DNA from: Planctomycetales bacterium
Lineage (GTDB): Bacteria > Omnitrophota > Gorgyraeia > Gygaellales > Profunditerraquicolaceae
Direction: 5' to 3'
NCBI GenBank assembly: GCA_005239725.1
Contig: SBBM01000051.1
Coordinates: 1 to 36,958 of the forward strand
DNA length: 36,958 bases
The notes under the pieces were generated by a model, which saw only the letters and a list, made by a program, of their open reading frames with translations, did no database searches and was not told the origin of the DNA. The translations under genes and the position numbers were made by a program. The stretch's first letter is position 1. The number at the start of each line of letters is the position of its first letter. This document shows positions 19,232-28,112 of the stretch, piece after piece.

Positions 19232-20119
19232 ATGCAGGAATTTATAGATACATTCCTTAATTATCTTTCGGCTGAAAGAGGTCTGTCGCGCAATACCATT
19301 ATTTCTTACCGCGAAGACCTCAGGAATTATATAGATTTTTTGAATCGGCATTCCATCAGCACATTATCCAAGACAACCAAGAACGACATAGTTGATTTTA
19401 TGCTTCATCAGAAGGACAAAGGTCTGGAAGCAAATTCCGTTGCCCGCCGATTAGCCGCAATCCGCATGTTTTACCGGTTTTTGGTAAGGGAAAGAATTTT
19501 AAAGACAGACCCCAGCATCCTGATAGATTCGCCTAAATTGTGGAAAAAAGTCCCGGAGACCCTTTCGCTAAATGAAATAGAGGCATTGTTAAACCAGCCG
19601 AATATCCGGGATAAACAGGGCATAAGAGACAGGGCAATCCTGGAAACGCTTTATGCCACAGGCATGCGTGTTTCAGAAGTGGTTAATTTAAAGAAGGACA
19701 ATGTCAACTTTGATGTCGGGTTCTTGCGCTGTATCGGCAAGGGCAATAAGGAACGGATTATACCTTTGGGGAAAAAGGCAATGCACAGCATTACGAAATA
19801 CCTGCGGGAGTCAAGGCCCGTTTTTTTAAAGAAAAAAGAATCGGAGTTCCTTTTTTTGAGCCGTTTCGGGAAAAAGATATCGCGCCAGTCGTTGTGGAAG
19901 ATTATCAAAAGGTATGCCAGGGAGGCCAGGATTAAAAAGCCTATCCGGCCGCATATCTTAAGGCATTCTTTTGCCACGCATTTGTTGGAGAGGGGTGCGG
20001 ATTTGCGTTCGGTGCAGGAGATGCTCGGGCATTCCAATATTTCGACAACCCAGATTTACACGCATATAAATAAAGACAGGCTTAAAGCCACACACCGGAT
20101 GTTCCACCCCCGGCCATAG
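19232..20119 (+). CDS. xerD: site-specific tyrosine recombinase XerD/XerC
   Basis: SAM-like N domain, catalytic R (ATGMRVSEVVNL), HILRHSFATHLLERGADLRSVQEMLGHSNISTTQIYTH. Confidence 0.92.
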   Translation: MQEFIDTFLNYLSAERGLSRNTIISYREDLRNYIDFLNRHSISTLSKTTKNDIVDFMLHQKDKGLEANSVARRLAAIRMFYRFLVRERILKTDPSILIDSPKLWKKVPETLSLNEIEALLNQPNIRDKQGIRDRAILETLYATGMRVSEVVNLKKDNVNFDVGFLRCIGKGNKERIIPLGKKAMHSITKYLRESRPVFLKKKESEFLFLSRFGKKISRQSLWKIIKRYAREARIKKPIRPHILRHSFATHLLERGADLRSVQEMLGHSNISTTQIYTHINKDRLKATHRMFHPRP

Positions 20120-20188
20120 CTAAACGGGGAGAGACCCTATCTTGGCTATTTTAAAGCAGGAGGGGGGACCTGCCCTCAAAAGATAAGT

Positions 20189-21457
20189 ATGAAAAAATAT
20201 CTGAAGAAATTACCGCAAGAACTCGTTGAGTTAATAGAATTATCCGGAAATATTTCCGAAATCTTGGGCTATACCGCCTACCTTGTCGGAGGCTTTGTCA
20301 GGGATTTGCTCCTGGGGGTAAAGAATTTTGACCTGGACATTGTTATTGAAGGAGACGGTATTAAATTTGCCGAAGAGCTTGCCGCAAGACTAAAGGCAAA
20401 GTGCACAAGGCACAAGAGGTTCGGCACGGCAACCATTCATCTTAAGCCTCACTTAAAGATAGATATTGTAACCGCAAGAAAAGAATTTTACCCGACGCCT
20501 GCCAGCCTTCCCGTGGTGACATTCGGCAGGATTGAAGATGATTTAAGCCGCCGGGATTTTACCATAAATGCCCTTGCCGTAAGCATAAACCGGAAAAGCT
20601 TTGGCAGGTTTATGGATTTGTTTGACGGTAAAGCCGATTTAGCGGATAAAAAGATTTGCATATTGCACGATTTAAGTTTTGTTGATGACCCGACCAGGAT
20701 CTTAAGGGCAATACGTTTTGAGCAGAGGTTTGGTTTTGCTATTGAGAAAAAGACGCTTAAGTATCTCAGGGAGGCAGTGCGGATTAAGATGCTGGAAAAG
20801 GTCCAGCCCCAACGTCTGCGCGATGAAATCATCCTGATGCTGAAGGAAGAGCATCCGATAAAACAGATAAAACGCCTGGAACAACTGGCAGGCCTGCAGT
20901 TTATAAACCCGCACTTAAAAATTTCAAAGAAGACGGATGCTTTGTTGAATTCTATTGACGGGCAGGTTAACTGGTTTAAACATGAGTTTCCTCATCGCCG
21001 GCAGCTTGATAATTGGTTAGTTTACTTCATGGGTCTGGTAGATTCTCTTGAGGTAAGCCAGATAAATTCAATCTCTAAAAAGTTTGTTTTCCGGCAGGGT
21101 GAAGAAAAAAGGATGCTGGCTTATAAAGAAATCAGCCTGAAAATTATCGCGGAATTATCCCGGCCGGCAGTTAAGCCCAGTAAAGTATTTAAATTGCTTG
21201 AGTCTTTGAGCTATGAAATAACCCTTTTGATAAAAGCGAAATCCAAGGATATTAATCTGCAGAGAAATATTGAAGATTTTTTTAAAATTTATAACGGCAT
21301 GAGAATTTTAATTTCCGGAGAGGACTTACGTAAATTAGGGGTTGTCCCGGGCCCGGATTACCAGAAGATTTTCCATAAGGTATTGGATGCAAGGCTTGAC
21401 GGCCAGGTTAAGACAAGAGAGGAAGAATTGGCTTTAGCGAGAAGGTTAACAAAATAA
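20189..21457 (+). CDS. CCA tRNA nucleotidyltransferase / poly(A) polymerase family
   Basis: YLVGGFVRDLLLGVKNFDLDIVIEGD, RRDFTINALAVS, DDPTRILRAIRFEQRFGF motifs. Confidence 0.9.
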   Translation: MKKYLKKLPQELVELIELSGNISEILGYTAYLVGGFVRDLLLGVKNFDLDIVIEGDGIKFAEELAARLKAKCTRHKRFGTATIHLKPHLKIDIVTARKEFYPTPASLPVVTFGRIEDDLSRRDFTINALAVSINRKSFGRFMDLFDGKADLADKKICILHDLSFVDDPTRILRAIRFEQRFGFAIEKKTLKYLREAVRIKMLEKVQPQRLRDEIILMLKEEHPIKQIKRLEQLAGLQFINPHLKISKKTDALLNSIDGQVNWFKHEFPHRRQLDNWLVYFMGLVDSLEVSQINSISKKFVFRQGEEKRMLAYKEISLKIIAELSRPAVKPSKVFKLLESLSYEITLLIKAKSKDINLQRNIEDFFKIYNGMRILISGEDLRKLGVVPGPDYQKIFHKVLDARLDGQVKTREEELALARRLTK

Positions 21458-21460
21458 GAA

Positions 21461-21742
21461 ATGACCGTTGGCATTTTGAGGATTTCCCTATTTATACCGG
21501 AGAGCAATTCATTAAAAGAGAAAAGGCGCGTTTTGCACAGTCTGAAGGCAAGACTGCGTAATAATTTCAATGTCGGATTAGCCCAGATTGACGGTGAGGA
21601 CAAATGGCAGAAGGCAACCCTTGCGGTAGTGGGAGTGGAAAGAAGCGGAAACAACGTAAATAGTGTTTTATCAAACGTGGTAAATTTTATCGGAAATTAT
21701 AACGGCGTAAATATAATTGATTATGAAATGGAGCTTATTTAA
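21461..21742 (+). CDS. DUF503 (YlxP-like) protein
   Basis: SLKEKRRVLHSLKARLRNNFNVGLAQIDGEDKWQKATLAVVGV; immediately upstream of rbfA. Confidence 0.88.
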   Translation: MTVGILRISLFIPESNSLKEKRRVLHSLKARLRNNFNVGLAQIDGEDKWQKATLAVVGVERSGNNVNSVLSNVVNFIGNYNGVNIIDYEMELI

Positions 21743-21753
21743 AGGAGATCGGG

Positions 21754-22131
21754 ATGGGAAGAAAGGATAGGGTTGCCGAGGCTATAAAAAGAGAGGTCAG
21801 CCAGATAATACACGATGAATTAAAGGACCCGCGTTTGGGGTTTGTTACTATTACGGGAGTTGAAATAACCGCTGACTTAAGAACCGCCAAGATTTTTTTT
21901 AGCGTCTTAGGGCAGGAACAAGAGTTTAAGAAGACTAAAGGGGCACTGGAGTCATCATCAGGTTTTATCCGCAGGCTCATCGGCCAGAGGATAAAATTAA
22001 GGTTTACTCCGGAGATTATTTTCCGGCAAGATAAATCTTCCGAATATAGCAGCAGGATACAGGAAGTTTTAAACGAGATAAAGGAGCTAGATGAGTCTAA
22101 AAAAAGTAATCGCCTGCATAAAAAAGAATAA
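21754..22131 (+). CDS. rbfA: 30S ribosome-binding factor A
   Basis: RVAEAIKREVSQIIHDELKDPRLGFVTITGVEITADLRTAKIFFSVLG. Confidence 0.94.
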   Translation: MGRKDRVAEAIKREVSQIIHDELKDPRLGFVTITGVEITADLRTAKIFFSVLGQEQEFKKTKGALESSSGFIRRLIGQRIKLRFTPEIIFRQDKSSEYSSRIQEVLNEIKELDESKKSNRLHKKE

Positions 22132-23062
22132 GAGTTTTTTGATTGCCACGCATACGAACCCGGAAGGAGATGCCCTGGGTTCGGAACTTGCTTTCTATAA
22201 CCTGGTTAAATCCTTAGGAAAAGAGGCGGTTATTGTCAACGAGGATAACCTCCCTTATGGTTATGAATTTTTACCCGGCAAAGAATTAATGAAAAAATTC
22301 GGCAAGAATACGCAGAATATAAAATTCAGCGTTTTCGTGGTTTTGGATTGTTCGGATTTAAAAAGGACGGGAGAGGTTTACCGCTTAAACGCGGATAATA
22401 AGCCAACCCTAAATATTGACCATCATATAAGCAACATTAATTTCGGCACCATAAATTGGGTAAAGCCGCATGCTTCATGCACCTGTGAAATGGTTTATGA
22501 AATTTATAAAGCAATGCGCCTGCCCATAGATAAAGATACGGCTATTGCCTTGTATACCGGCATAATGGCAGACACGGGCTCATTTCATTATTCTAACACC
22601 AGCGCATTTGCGCACAAGATAGCCGCAGAACTTTTAAAGTACAAACTCGATGTCCGCGAGATTTATAGGAGTGTCTATGAGAATATGCCTTTTGCCGATA
22701 TGAAATTGCTGGTGGAAATCCTGCCTACAATCAGGCGCTCGTTCGGCGGAAAGGCCGTATGGTTTGAGGTAAAAAAGGATACCTTGAAGAAACGCAAAAA
22801 AATATCCATTGATTTGGCCGAGCATTTATTGACATTTGCCAGGGCGATAAAAGGGGCGGAGGTCGCGCTTATATTCAAGGAAAATTTTGTGAAGGACAGC
22901 GAAGTGAGGGTTAATTTTCGCTCGCAGGGTAAAGTTGACGTAAATAAAATTGCTCAAATGTTCGGAGGCGGGGGGCATAAGGCAGCTAGCGGCGCTACCC
23001 TGCACGGCAAAATCGAAACTATCCGCAACAAAGTCCTGGCGAAAGTCAAAGTGGCACTTTAA
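22091..23062 (+). CDS. nrnA: DHH/DHHA1 phosphoesterase (NrnA-like oligoribonuclease/pAp phosphatase)
   Basis: ATHTNPEGDALGSE, LNIDHHISN, ALYTGIMADTGSFHYSNT, FGGGGHKAASGA motifs. Overlaps rbfA by 41 nt. Confidence 0.92.
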   Translation: MSLKKVIACIKKNKSFLIATHTNPEGDALGSELAFYNLVKSLGKEAVIVNEDNLPYGYEFLPGKELMKKFGKNTQNIKFSVFVVLDCSDLKRTGEVYRLNADNKPTLNIDHHISNINFGTINWVKPHASCTCEMVYEIYKAMRLPIDKDTAIALYTGIMADTGSFHYSNTSAFAHKIAAELLKYKLDVREIYRSVYENMPFADMKLLVEILPTIRRSFGGKAVWFEVKKDTLKKRKKISIDLAEHLLTFARAIKGAEVALIFKENFVKDSEVRVNFRSQGKVDVNKIAQMFGGGGHKAASGATLHGKIETIRNKVLAKVKVAL

Positions 23063-23144
23063 CAGGGATTCCCCCCCCATGAAGGCAGACACGCGCTAAC
23101 TTAAAAATTGGGCACGCGAAGCAAAGCCTAAAATTATAGAGTAG

Positions 23145-23540
23145 ATGAAAAAGAAAACGAGATTTGTAGAATTGAAGAAAATATTTGAGACGCTGCATGG
23201 GCCAAAGGGGTGTATGTGGGATAAGAAGCAGACGCATAAAAGTATATTGCCGGATTTGCGCGAAGAAGTCAGGGAGTTTATCGACGAGGTAAATAGAGGC
23301 CATACGCGGAATATGAAGGAGGAATTGGGTGATATATTGCTGCATGTTATGTTTCATGCCCAGATTGCTTCAAAGGAAGGCAAGTTTAACATTGAAGACG
23401 TTATCAAAGAGTTGATAACGAAATTAAAGAGACGGCATCCGCATGTTTTCGGCAAGGTAAAAGTAAATTCCGCGCAGCAGATTGTTAAAAACTGGAACAA
23501 GATTAAATTGGCAGAGAAAAGAAGAAAGCAGCCCCGATGA
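23145..23540 (+). CDS. mazG: MazG-type nucleoside triphosphate pyrophosphohydrolase
   Basis: LHGPKGCMWDKKQTHKSILPDLREEVREFIDEV..EELGDILLHVMFHAQIA; single domain. Confidence 0.9.
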   Translation: MKKKTRFVELKKIFETLHGPKGCMWDKKQTHKSILPDLREEVREFIDEVNRGHTRNMKEELGDILLHVMFHAQIASKEGKFNIEDVIKELITKLKRRHPHVFGKVKVNSAQQIVKNWNKIKLAEKRRKQPR

Positions 23541-24442
23541 TTGTTATACATGGGATAAATAAGATTAGGAAATATAAGAGGCCGATGGTGGCCATTGGTG
23601 TATTTGACGGCGTACATCGGGCGCATATACAGATTTTGCGCGCCAGTGTTGAGCATGCCCGGCGGATTAACGGCACAAGTATAGTTTTGACATTCTATCC
23701 CCACCCGCAATTAGAAGACGATATTTATTCTTTAAATCATCGCCTAAGATTAATCGCCGGATTGGGCGTAGATGTGTGCGTGGTTATAAATTTAAGCAAG
23801 GCCCTGTACAAGATGCCGGCGGAAGATTTTATCCGCAATATCCTGGTGAAAAAAATCCGGGCGGAATATATTTACGTGGGAAAAAACTTTACCTTCGGTA
23901 GAGGTGCTGAAGGTAATTATAAACTTCTAAAGAGTTTATCAAAAGTTTACGGTTTTAAATTAAAGGTATTTAGGCCGATAAAAATAAATAGCAAAATTAT
24001 AAGTAGCACATATATCCGTAAATTAATCAGCGAGGGAAGACTTGATACTGCGGAAAGATTACTTTCCCGTGCGGTGAGTATTCTGGGGACGGTGACAAGA
24101 GGGAGCTCGCTGGGTAGAAAGTTAGGTTTTCCAACGGCGAATATAAACCCTCACCACGATATAATTCCTCCTTCAGGAATCTACGCGGTCAAAATTACTT
24201 TAAGCGGCAAGAGATTGAAGGGGGTTTGTTATATCGGCACTCGTCCTACATTCAGCCGGGAAATAAAAAAATATGTGGAGGTGCATATATTTAATTTTAA
24301 TAAAAATATATATAATAAAGAATTGGAGGTGCAATTTGTAAAAAAGATAAGGGCAGACCGCAAATTTAAACTTATTAAATCTTTAGTAAAACAGATTAAG
24401 AAAGATGTTCAATTCGCCAGAAATATCCTTTCTTCCCACTAA
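23537..24442 (+). CDS. ribF: bifunctional riboflavin kinase/FAD synthetase
   Basis: AIGVFDGVHRAH, C-terminal flavokinase motifs (GRKLGFPTANI, GVCYIGTRPTF). Confidence 0.94.
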   Translation: MIVIHGINKIRKYKRPMVAIGVFDGVHRAHIQILRASVEHARRINGTSIVLTFYPHPQLEDDIYSLNHRLRLIAGLGVDVCVVINLSKALYKMPAEDFIRNILVKKIRAEYIYVGKNFTFGRGAEGNYKLLKSLSKVYGFKLKVFRPIKINSKIISSTYIRKLISEGRLDTAERLLSRAVSILGTVTRGSSLGRKLGFPTANINPHHDIIPPSGIYAVKITLSGKRLKGVCYIGTRPTFSREIKKYVEVHIFNFNKNIYNKELEVQFVKKIRADRKFKLIKSLVKQIKKDVQFARNILSSH

Positions 24443-24520
24443 TTTTACCACAATATATGCTACACACCTGATTAATATCCCCTAGTAATTGTGTTATATC
24501 AAGTTAGGTAAAATTTTATC

Positions 24521-24549
24521 TTGACAAATAAGGCAATTTTACGTATACT
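24521..24549 (+). promoter_or_regulatory. sigma70-type promoter of the dcw cluster
   Basis: TTGACA (24521-24526), 17-nt spacer, TATACT (24544-24549). Confidence 0.85.
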
Positions 24550-24560
24550 TTTGGATACGT

Positions 24561-24590
24561 AGTGGCATAAAGTGGGTTAAAGTGGGAAGG
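24561..24590 (+). promoter_or_regulatory. MraZ-box direct repeats
   Basis: Three 10-bp repeats AGTGGCATAA / AGTGGGTTAA / AGTGGGAAGG immediately upstream of mraZ, matching TGGGN-N5 MraZ operator architecture. Confidence 0.85.
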
Positions 24591-24600
24591 GCTATAATTT

Positions 24601-25038
24601 ATGTTTTACGGTGAGTATTTACATTCTATGGACCGTAAAGGCAGGCTGGTATTGCCTGCTAAATTACGCGAGGTTTCAAAGAATAATTTCATTGAAAAAT
24701 TCTTTGTTACCCGCGGCCTGGATAAATGCCTTTTCATGTTTAGCGAAGAAGAGTGGCGTAACCAGGAACAGAAATTCAAATCTATATCTTTTACCAAACA
24801 GGAAGCCCGCATTTTTAACCGTATATATTTTTCCGGTGCAATAGAGATAATACCCGATAAACAAGGAAGGATACTCCTGCCGAATTATTTGAAAGAATTC
24901 GCCGAGATTAAAAAGGACGTAATGGTCGTAGGTATCTCCAACAGAATAGAAATCTGGGCAAAAGAGAAATGGCATGATTTTTACGGAAATTGGCGCCAGT
25001 CATTTGAGGAGATTGCCGAGAAACTAATGGAGATGTAA
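24601..25038 (+). CDS. mraZ: transcriptional regulator MraZ
   Basis: MFYGEYLHSMDRKGRLVLPAKLRE ... DKQGRILLPNYLKEFAEI, AbrB-like duplicated fold. Confidence 0.95.
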   Translation: MFYGEYLHSMDRKGRLVLPAKLREVSKNNFIEKFFVTRGLDKCLFMFSEEEWRNQEQKFKSISFTKQEARIFNRIYFSGAIEIIPDKQGRILLPNYLKEFAEIKKDVMVVGISNRIEIWAKEKWHDFYGNWRQSFEEIAEKLMEM

Positions 25039-25055
25039 TTCCACCTATGCTGATA

Positions 25056-25949
25056 ATGGAAGAAGAAGTGCACACGCCGGTAATGTTAAAAGAGGTTTTA
25101 GATTACCTGGAATTGGCGCCGGGTAAGCTCATAGTTGACGCCACAGTCGGCACGGCCGGGCATGCCCATAAGATGCTTGAGCGCATCACTCCCGGCGGAA
25201 GATTAATCGCGATAGACAGAGACCAGGAGTCTTTAAATTATGCCAGGGAAAAATTATATGCTTTTAAGCATTCCTGTGAGTTCGTGCATAGTAATTTCTC
25301 GGAGATAGATACTGCGCTAAAAAGTGTGAATGTTTCAAAGATTGACGGCATATTGTTTGACCTGGGTATTTCCTCTTTTCAACTGGATAACCCGGAGAGA
25401 GGTTTTAGCTTTCAGGCTGACGGGCCGTTAGACATGCGCCTGGACAGAACAAGTTTTATATCCGCCTACGATTTAGTGAACAACCTTAATGAAGACGAAA
25501 TATCTTCGATACTGCAGGCATTCGGCCAGGAAAGATGGCACAACCGGATTGCCCATCTTCTGGCCCAGGAGAGGCAGAGGCACCCGATTTCCACAACCTT
25601 GGAATTATCCGATATCATAGCCAGGGCAATACCTCACAAATATAGATATTACCGTATACACCCGGCAACCCGCACTTTCCAGGCGCTGCGCATTGCGGTA
25701 AACAGGGAATTGGAATCGCTGGAAATAGCGATAAACAAGACAGTTGACTTTTTGAACAATAAAGGCAGAATATGCGTCATTTCTTTTCATTCATTGGAAG
25801 ACCGTATAGTTAAATTAAATTTTCGCAAGTTGGCAGCCAGAGGGATTTTAAATTTGATAACGCCTAAGCCTTTGACGCCTACGTCGGAAGAAGTGGGCGA
25901 GAACCCTTCCAGCCGGAGCGCCAAATTCAGGGTTGCCGAAAGAGCCTAA
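25056..25949 (+). CDS. rsmH: 16S rRNA (cytosine(1402)-N(4))-methyltransferase
   Basis: HTPVMLKEVLDYL, VDATVGTAGHAHKML, FDLGISSFQLDNPERGFSFQADGPLDMRLD. Start ATG 25056 preferred over 25047. Confidence 0.96.
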   Translation: MEEEVHTPVMLKEVLDYLELAPGKLIVDATVGTAGHAHKMLERITPGGRLIAIDRDQESLNYAREKLYAFKHSCEFVHSNFSEIDTALKSVNVSKIDGILFDLGISSFQLDNPERGFSFQADGPLDMRLDRTSFISAYDLVNNLNEDEISSILQAFGQERWHNRIAHLLAQERQRHPISTTLELSDIIARAIPHKYRYYRIHPATRTFQALRIAVNRELESLEIAINKTVDFLNNKGRICVISFHSLEDRIVKLNFRKLAARGILNLITPKPLTPTSEEVGENPSSRSAKFRVAERA

Positions 25950-26330
25950 ATGAGATTATCAAGGTTTTTGTCCACGGTTTTCTTTATTACTTTTCTTTCC
26001 TGCCTTTATGTCTGGCAGCAGACCGAAATTTTCCGCTTTGCTTATTTGAGGGAAAAGACTCTTGCGCACTTCAATGATTTGCTTGATAAAAACTCCATTC
26101 TAAGATATAATTTAAAAAAGAACACTTCCTTGATAAGCATGGGCAGCAAAGTTTCCCAGCCTAAGGATTTTCAGATGCCAGATAATTATCTGTTGGTAAA
26201 ATTAACCTCCCCCAAAGAAGAGTTGAGCCCGGACAACCGGTATCAGGGTAAAAGGCAGAATCTGGTATCGCGTTTCTTCAGCGTGAAAAGGGTTGCTGAA
26301 GCAAAGACAATCGGCCCTTCGGCCCCCTAG
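25950..26330 (+). CDS. FtsL-like small bitopic membrane protein
   Basis: Short protein with N-terminal TM and predicted coiled-coil, between rsmH and ftsI. Call mainly by position. Confidence 0.65.
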   Translation: MRLSRFLSTVFFITFLSCLYVWQQTEIFRFAYLREKTLAHFNDLLDKNSILRYNLKKNTSLISMGSKVSQPKDFQMPDNYLLVKLTSPKEELSPDNRYQGKRQNLVSRFFSVKRVAEAKTIGPSAP

Positions 26331-26384
26331 GTTGAATTCCAATTTCGGTTTAGCATAAAGTATCGGCACTAATTTTATATACTT

Positions 26385-28112
26385 GTGTATATAGTAAATT
26401 ACAGCCGCAGGGCTGGCGTGGTATTTTTGGTTTTTGTCGTTTTCCTAATATTCTGCGCAGCCCGCCTTTTTTTTATTCAGCTGTTCCAATCTAAATTTCT
26501 TTCCGGGATTGCCAATAAACAGCACAATTTATTTGTGGAGCTAGAGCCGCGCAGGGGCGCCATATACGACTGTAACCTTAAGCCGCTGGCAGTCAATATC
26601 TCCACGGATTCTCTTTACGCCTCCCCATCCGGCATGACAGCCAGAGACAAAGAAACAGCCATAAAAAAACTTATGCCCATATTAAATGTAAATTATTCTT
26701 ATTTAAAGGAGAGGTTAGGTCGTAAAAAGGCCTTTGTCTGGCTTGCGCGTAAGATAACTCCGGAGCAGGGCGAGGCGGTAAAAAAATTAAATTTAAAGGG
26801 TATAGGTTTTATAAAGGAGAGCAAGCGCTGCTACCCCAACAGGTATCTTGCCAGCCACATTATCGGGTTTGCCGGGTTGGATAATACGGGACTCGAAGGC
26901 CTGGAATTATATAGCGACAAATACCTTAAAGGAGAGCCGGGCTGGGCGGTAATGTTGAGGGATGCCCGTCAGAGGAAATTGGATATCTATGACCGGATGG
27001 TTTCTCCCAGGGACGGCCAGGATTTAGTTTTGACTGTTGATGAGGTCATCCAGTATATTGCCGAGAGGGAACTTGAGAAGGCATTTAAACAATACCATGC
27101 CAAAGGCGCCAGTATTATAGTGATGGACCCATATACCGGTAAAATCCTTGCCATGGCAAACCGGCCTACTTTTGACTTAGAGGGATTTTCCGCCGCCGAT
27201 AAGGATTCCAAACGTAACCGCGCGCTCTGCGATTTGTTTGAACCGGGTTCGGTATTTAAAATCGTTACGCTCTCTGCGGCAATAGAAGAGAAGAAGGTTT
27301 CCGAGGAAGACAGGTTTTTCTGCGAAAACGGGGCTTACCGCGTAGCCAACCACATATTGCATGACCATCAAAAACACGGCTGGCTTACTTTTAGGGAAAT
27401 AATCGAAGAATCAAGCAACATCGGCACGACCAAGGTCGCTCAGATCCTGGGTCCGGATATCGTATATAAGTATGTAAAACTTTTTGGCTTCGGCGCAAAA
27501 CTGGGAGTGGATATGCCGGGAGAGATTTCCGGTATATCTAAGGAGCCGCGCTTATGGTCTAAAACATCTATCGGGGCAGTGCCTATTGGCCAGGAGGTCG
27601 GCGTTACGGCATTGCAGTTAGCCTGCGCCATATCCGCGATAGCCAACGGCGGGCAATTAATGCAGCCGTACATCATTAACGAAATCAGGGATAAACAGGG
27701 CCAGACCATAAAGAAATTTTCACCGACGGTAATCCGTAAGGTCATATCTCCGGATACCGCCGCAAGGGTAAGGAAAGTACTTACCGGGGTTGTTGAGCAT
27801 GGCACGGGTAGAATGGCAAAATTGGAGGGGTTTTTCAGCGCAGCAGGAAAAACCGGGACCGCGCAGAAACTTGAGCCTGACGGCAGCTATTCCCACGATA
27901 ACTTTGTCGCTTCTTTTATTGGTTTTGCCCCTGCGGAAGAGCCGCTTCTGGCCATAGCGGTTATAGTTGATGACCCGCGTCCGGTTTATTTCGGAGGCGT
28001 GGTGTCTGCCCCGGTATTTAAGAGCGTTGCCTCCGATGTGTTAAGGTACCTTAAAATTAATCAATTCCACAAAGACCTGGTGGCGTTAAATGAGACTGAA
28101 AGAAATAATTAA
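26385..28112 (+). CDS. ftsI: peptidoglycan transpeptidase / penicillin-binding protein (FtsI/PBP3 class B)
   Basis: Dimerization domain (EPRRGAIYDCNLKPLAV), SVFK-containing active site (FEPGSVFKIVTL), SSN, KTGTAQK motifs. Confidence 0.93.
   Translation: MYIVNYSRRAGVVFLVFVVFLIFCAARLFFIQLFQSKFLSGIANKQHNLFVELEPRRGAIYDCNLKPLAVNISTDSLYASPSGMTARDKETAIKKLMPILNVNYSYLKERLGRKKAFVWLARKITPEQGEAVKKLNLKGIGFIKESKRCYPNRYLASHIIGFAGLDNTGLEGLELYSDKYLKGEPGWAVMLRDARQRKLDIYDRMVSPRDGQDLVLTVDEVIQYIAERELEKAFKQYHAKGASIIVMDPYTGKILAMANRPTFDLEGFSAADKDSKRNRALCDLFEPGSVFKIVTLSAAIEEKKVSEEDRFFCENGAYRVANHILHDHQKHGWLTFREIIEESSNIGTTKVAQILGPDIVYKYVKLFGFGAKLGVDMPGEISGISKEPRLWSKTSIGAVPIGQEVGVTALQLACAISAIANGGQLMQPYIINEIRDKQGQTIKKFSPTVIRKVISPDTAARVRKVLTGVVEHGTGRMAKLEGFFSAAGKTGTAQKLEPDGSYSHDNFVASFIGFAPAEEPLLAIAVIVDDPRPVYFGGVVSAPVFKSVASDVLRYLKINQFHKDLVALNETERNN

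Noticed and set aside
23071-23078. C8 homopolymer upstream of mazG as a possible phase-variable tract
   Set aside because: It lies in the nrnA-mazG spacer, not in a coding frame or a recognisable promoter spacer. Could also be an assembly or homopolymer error.
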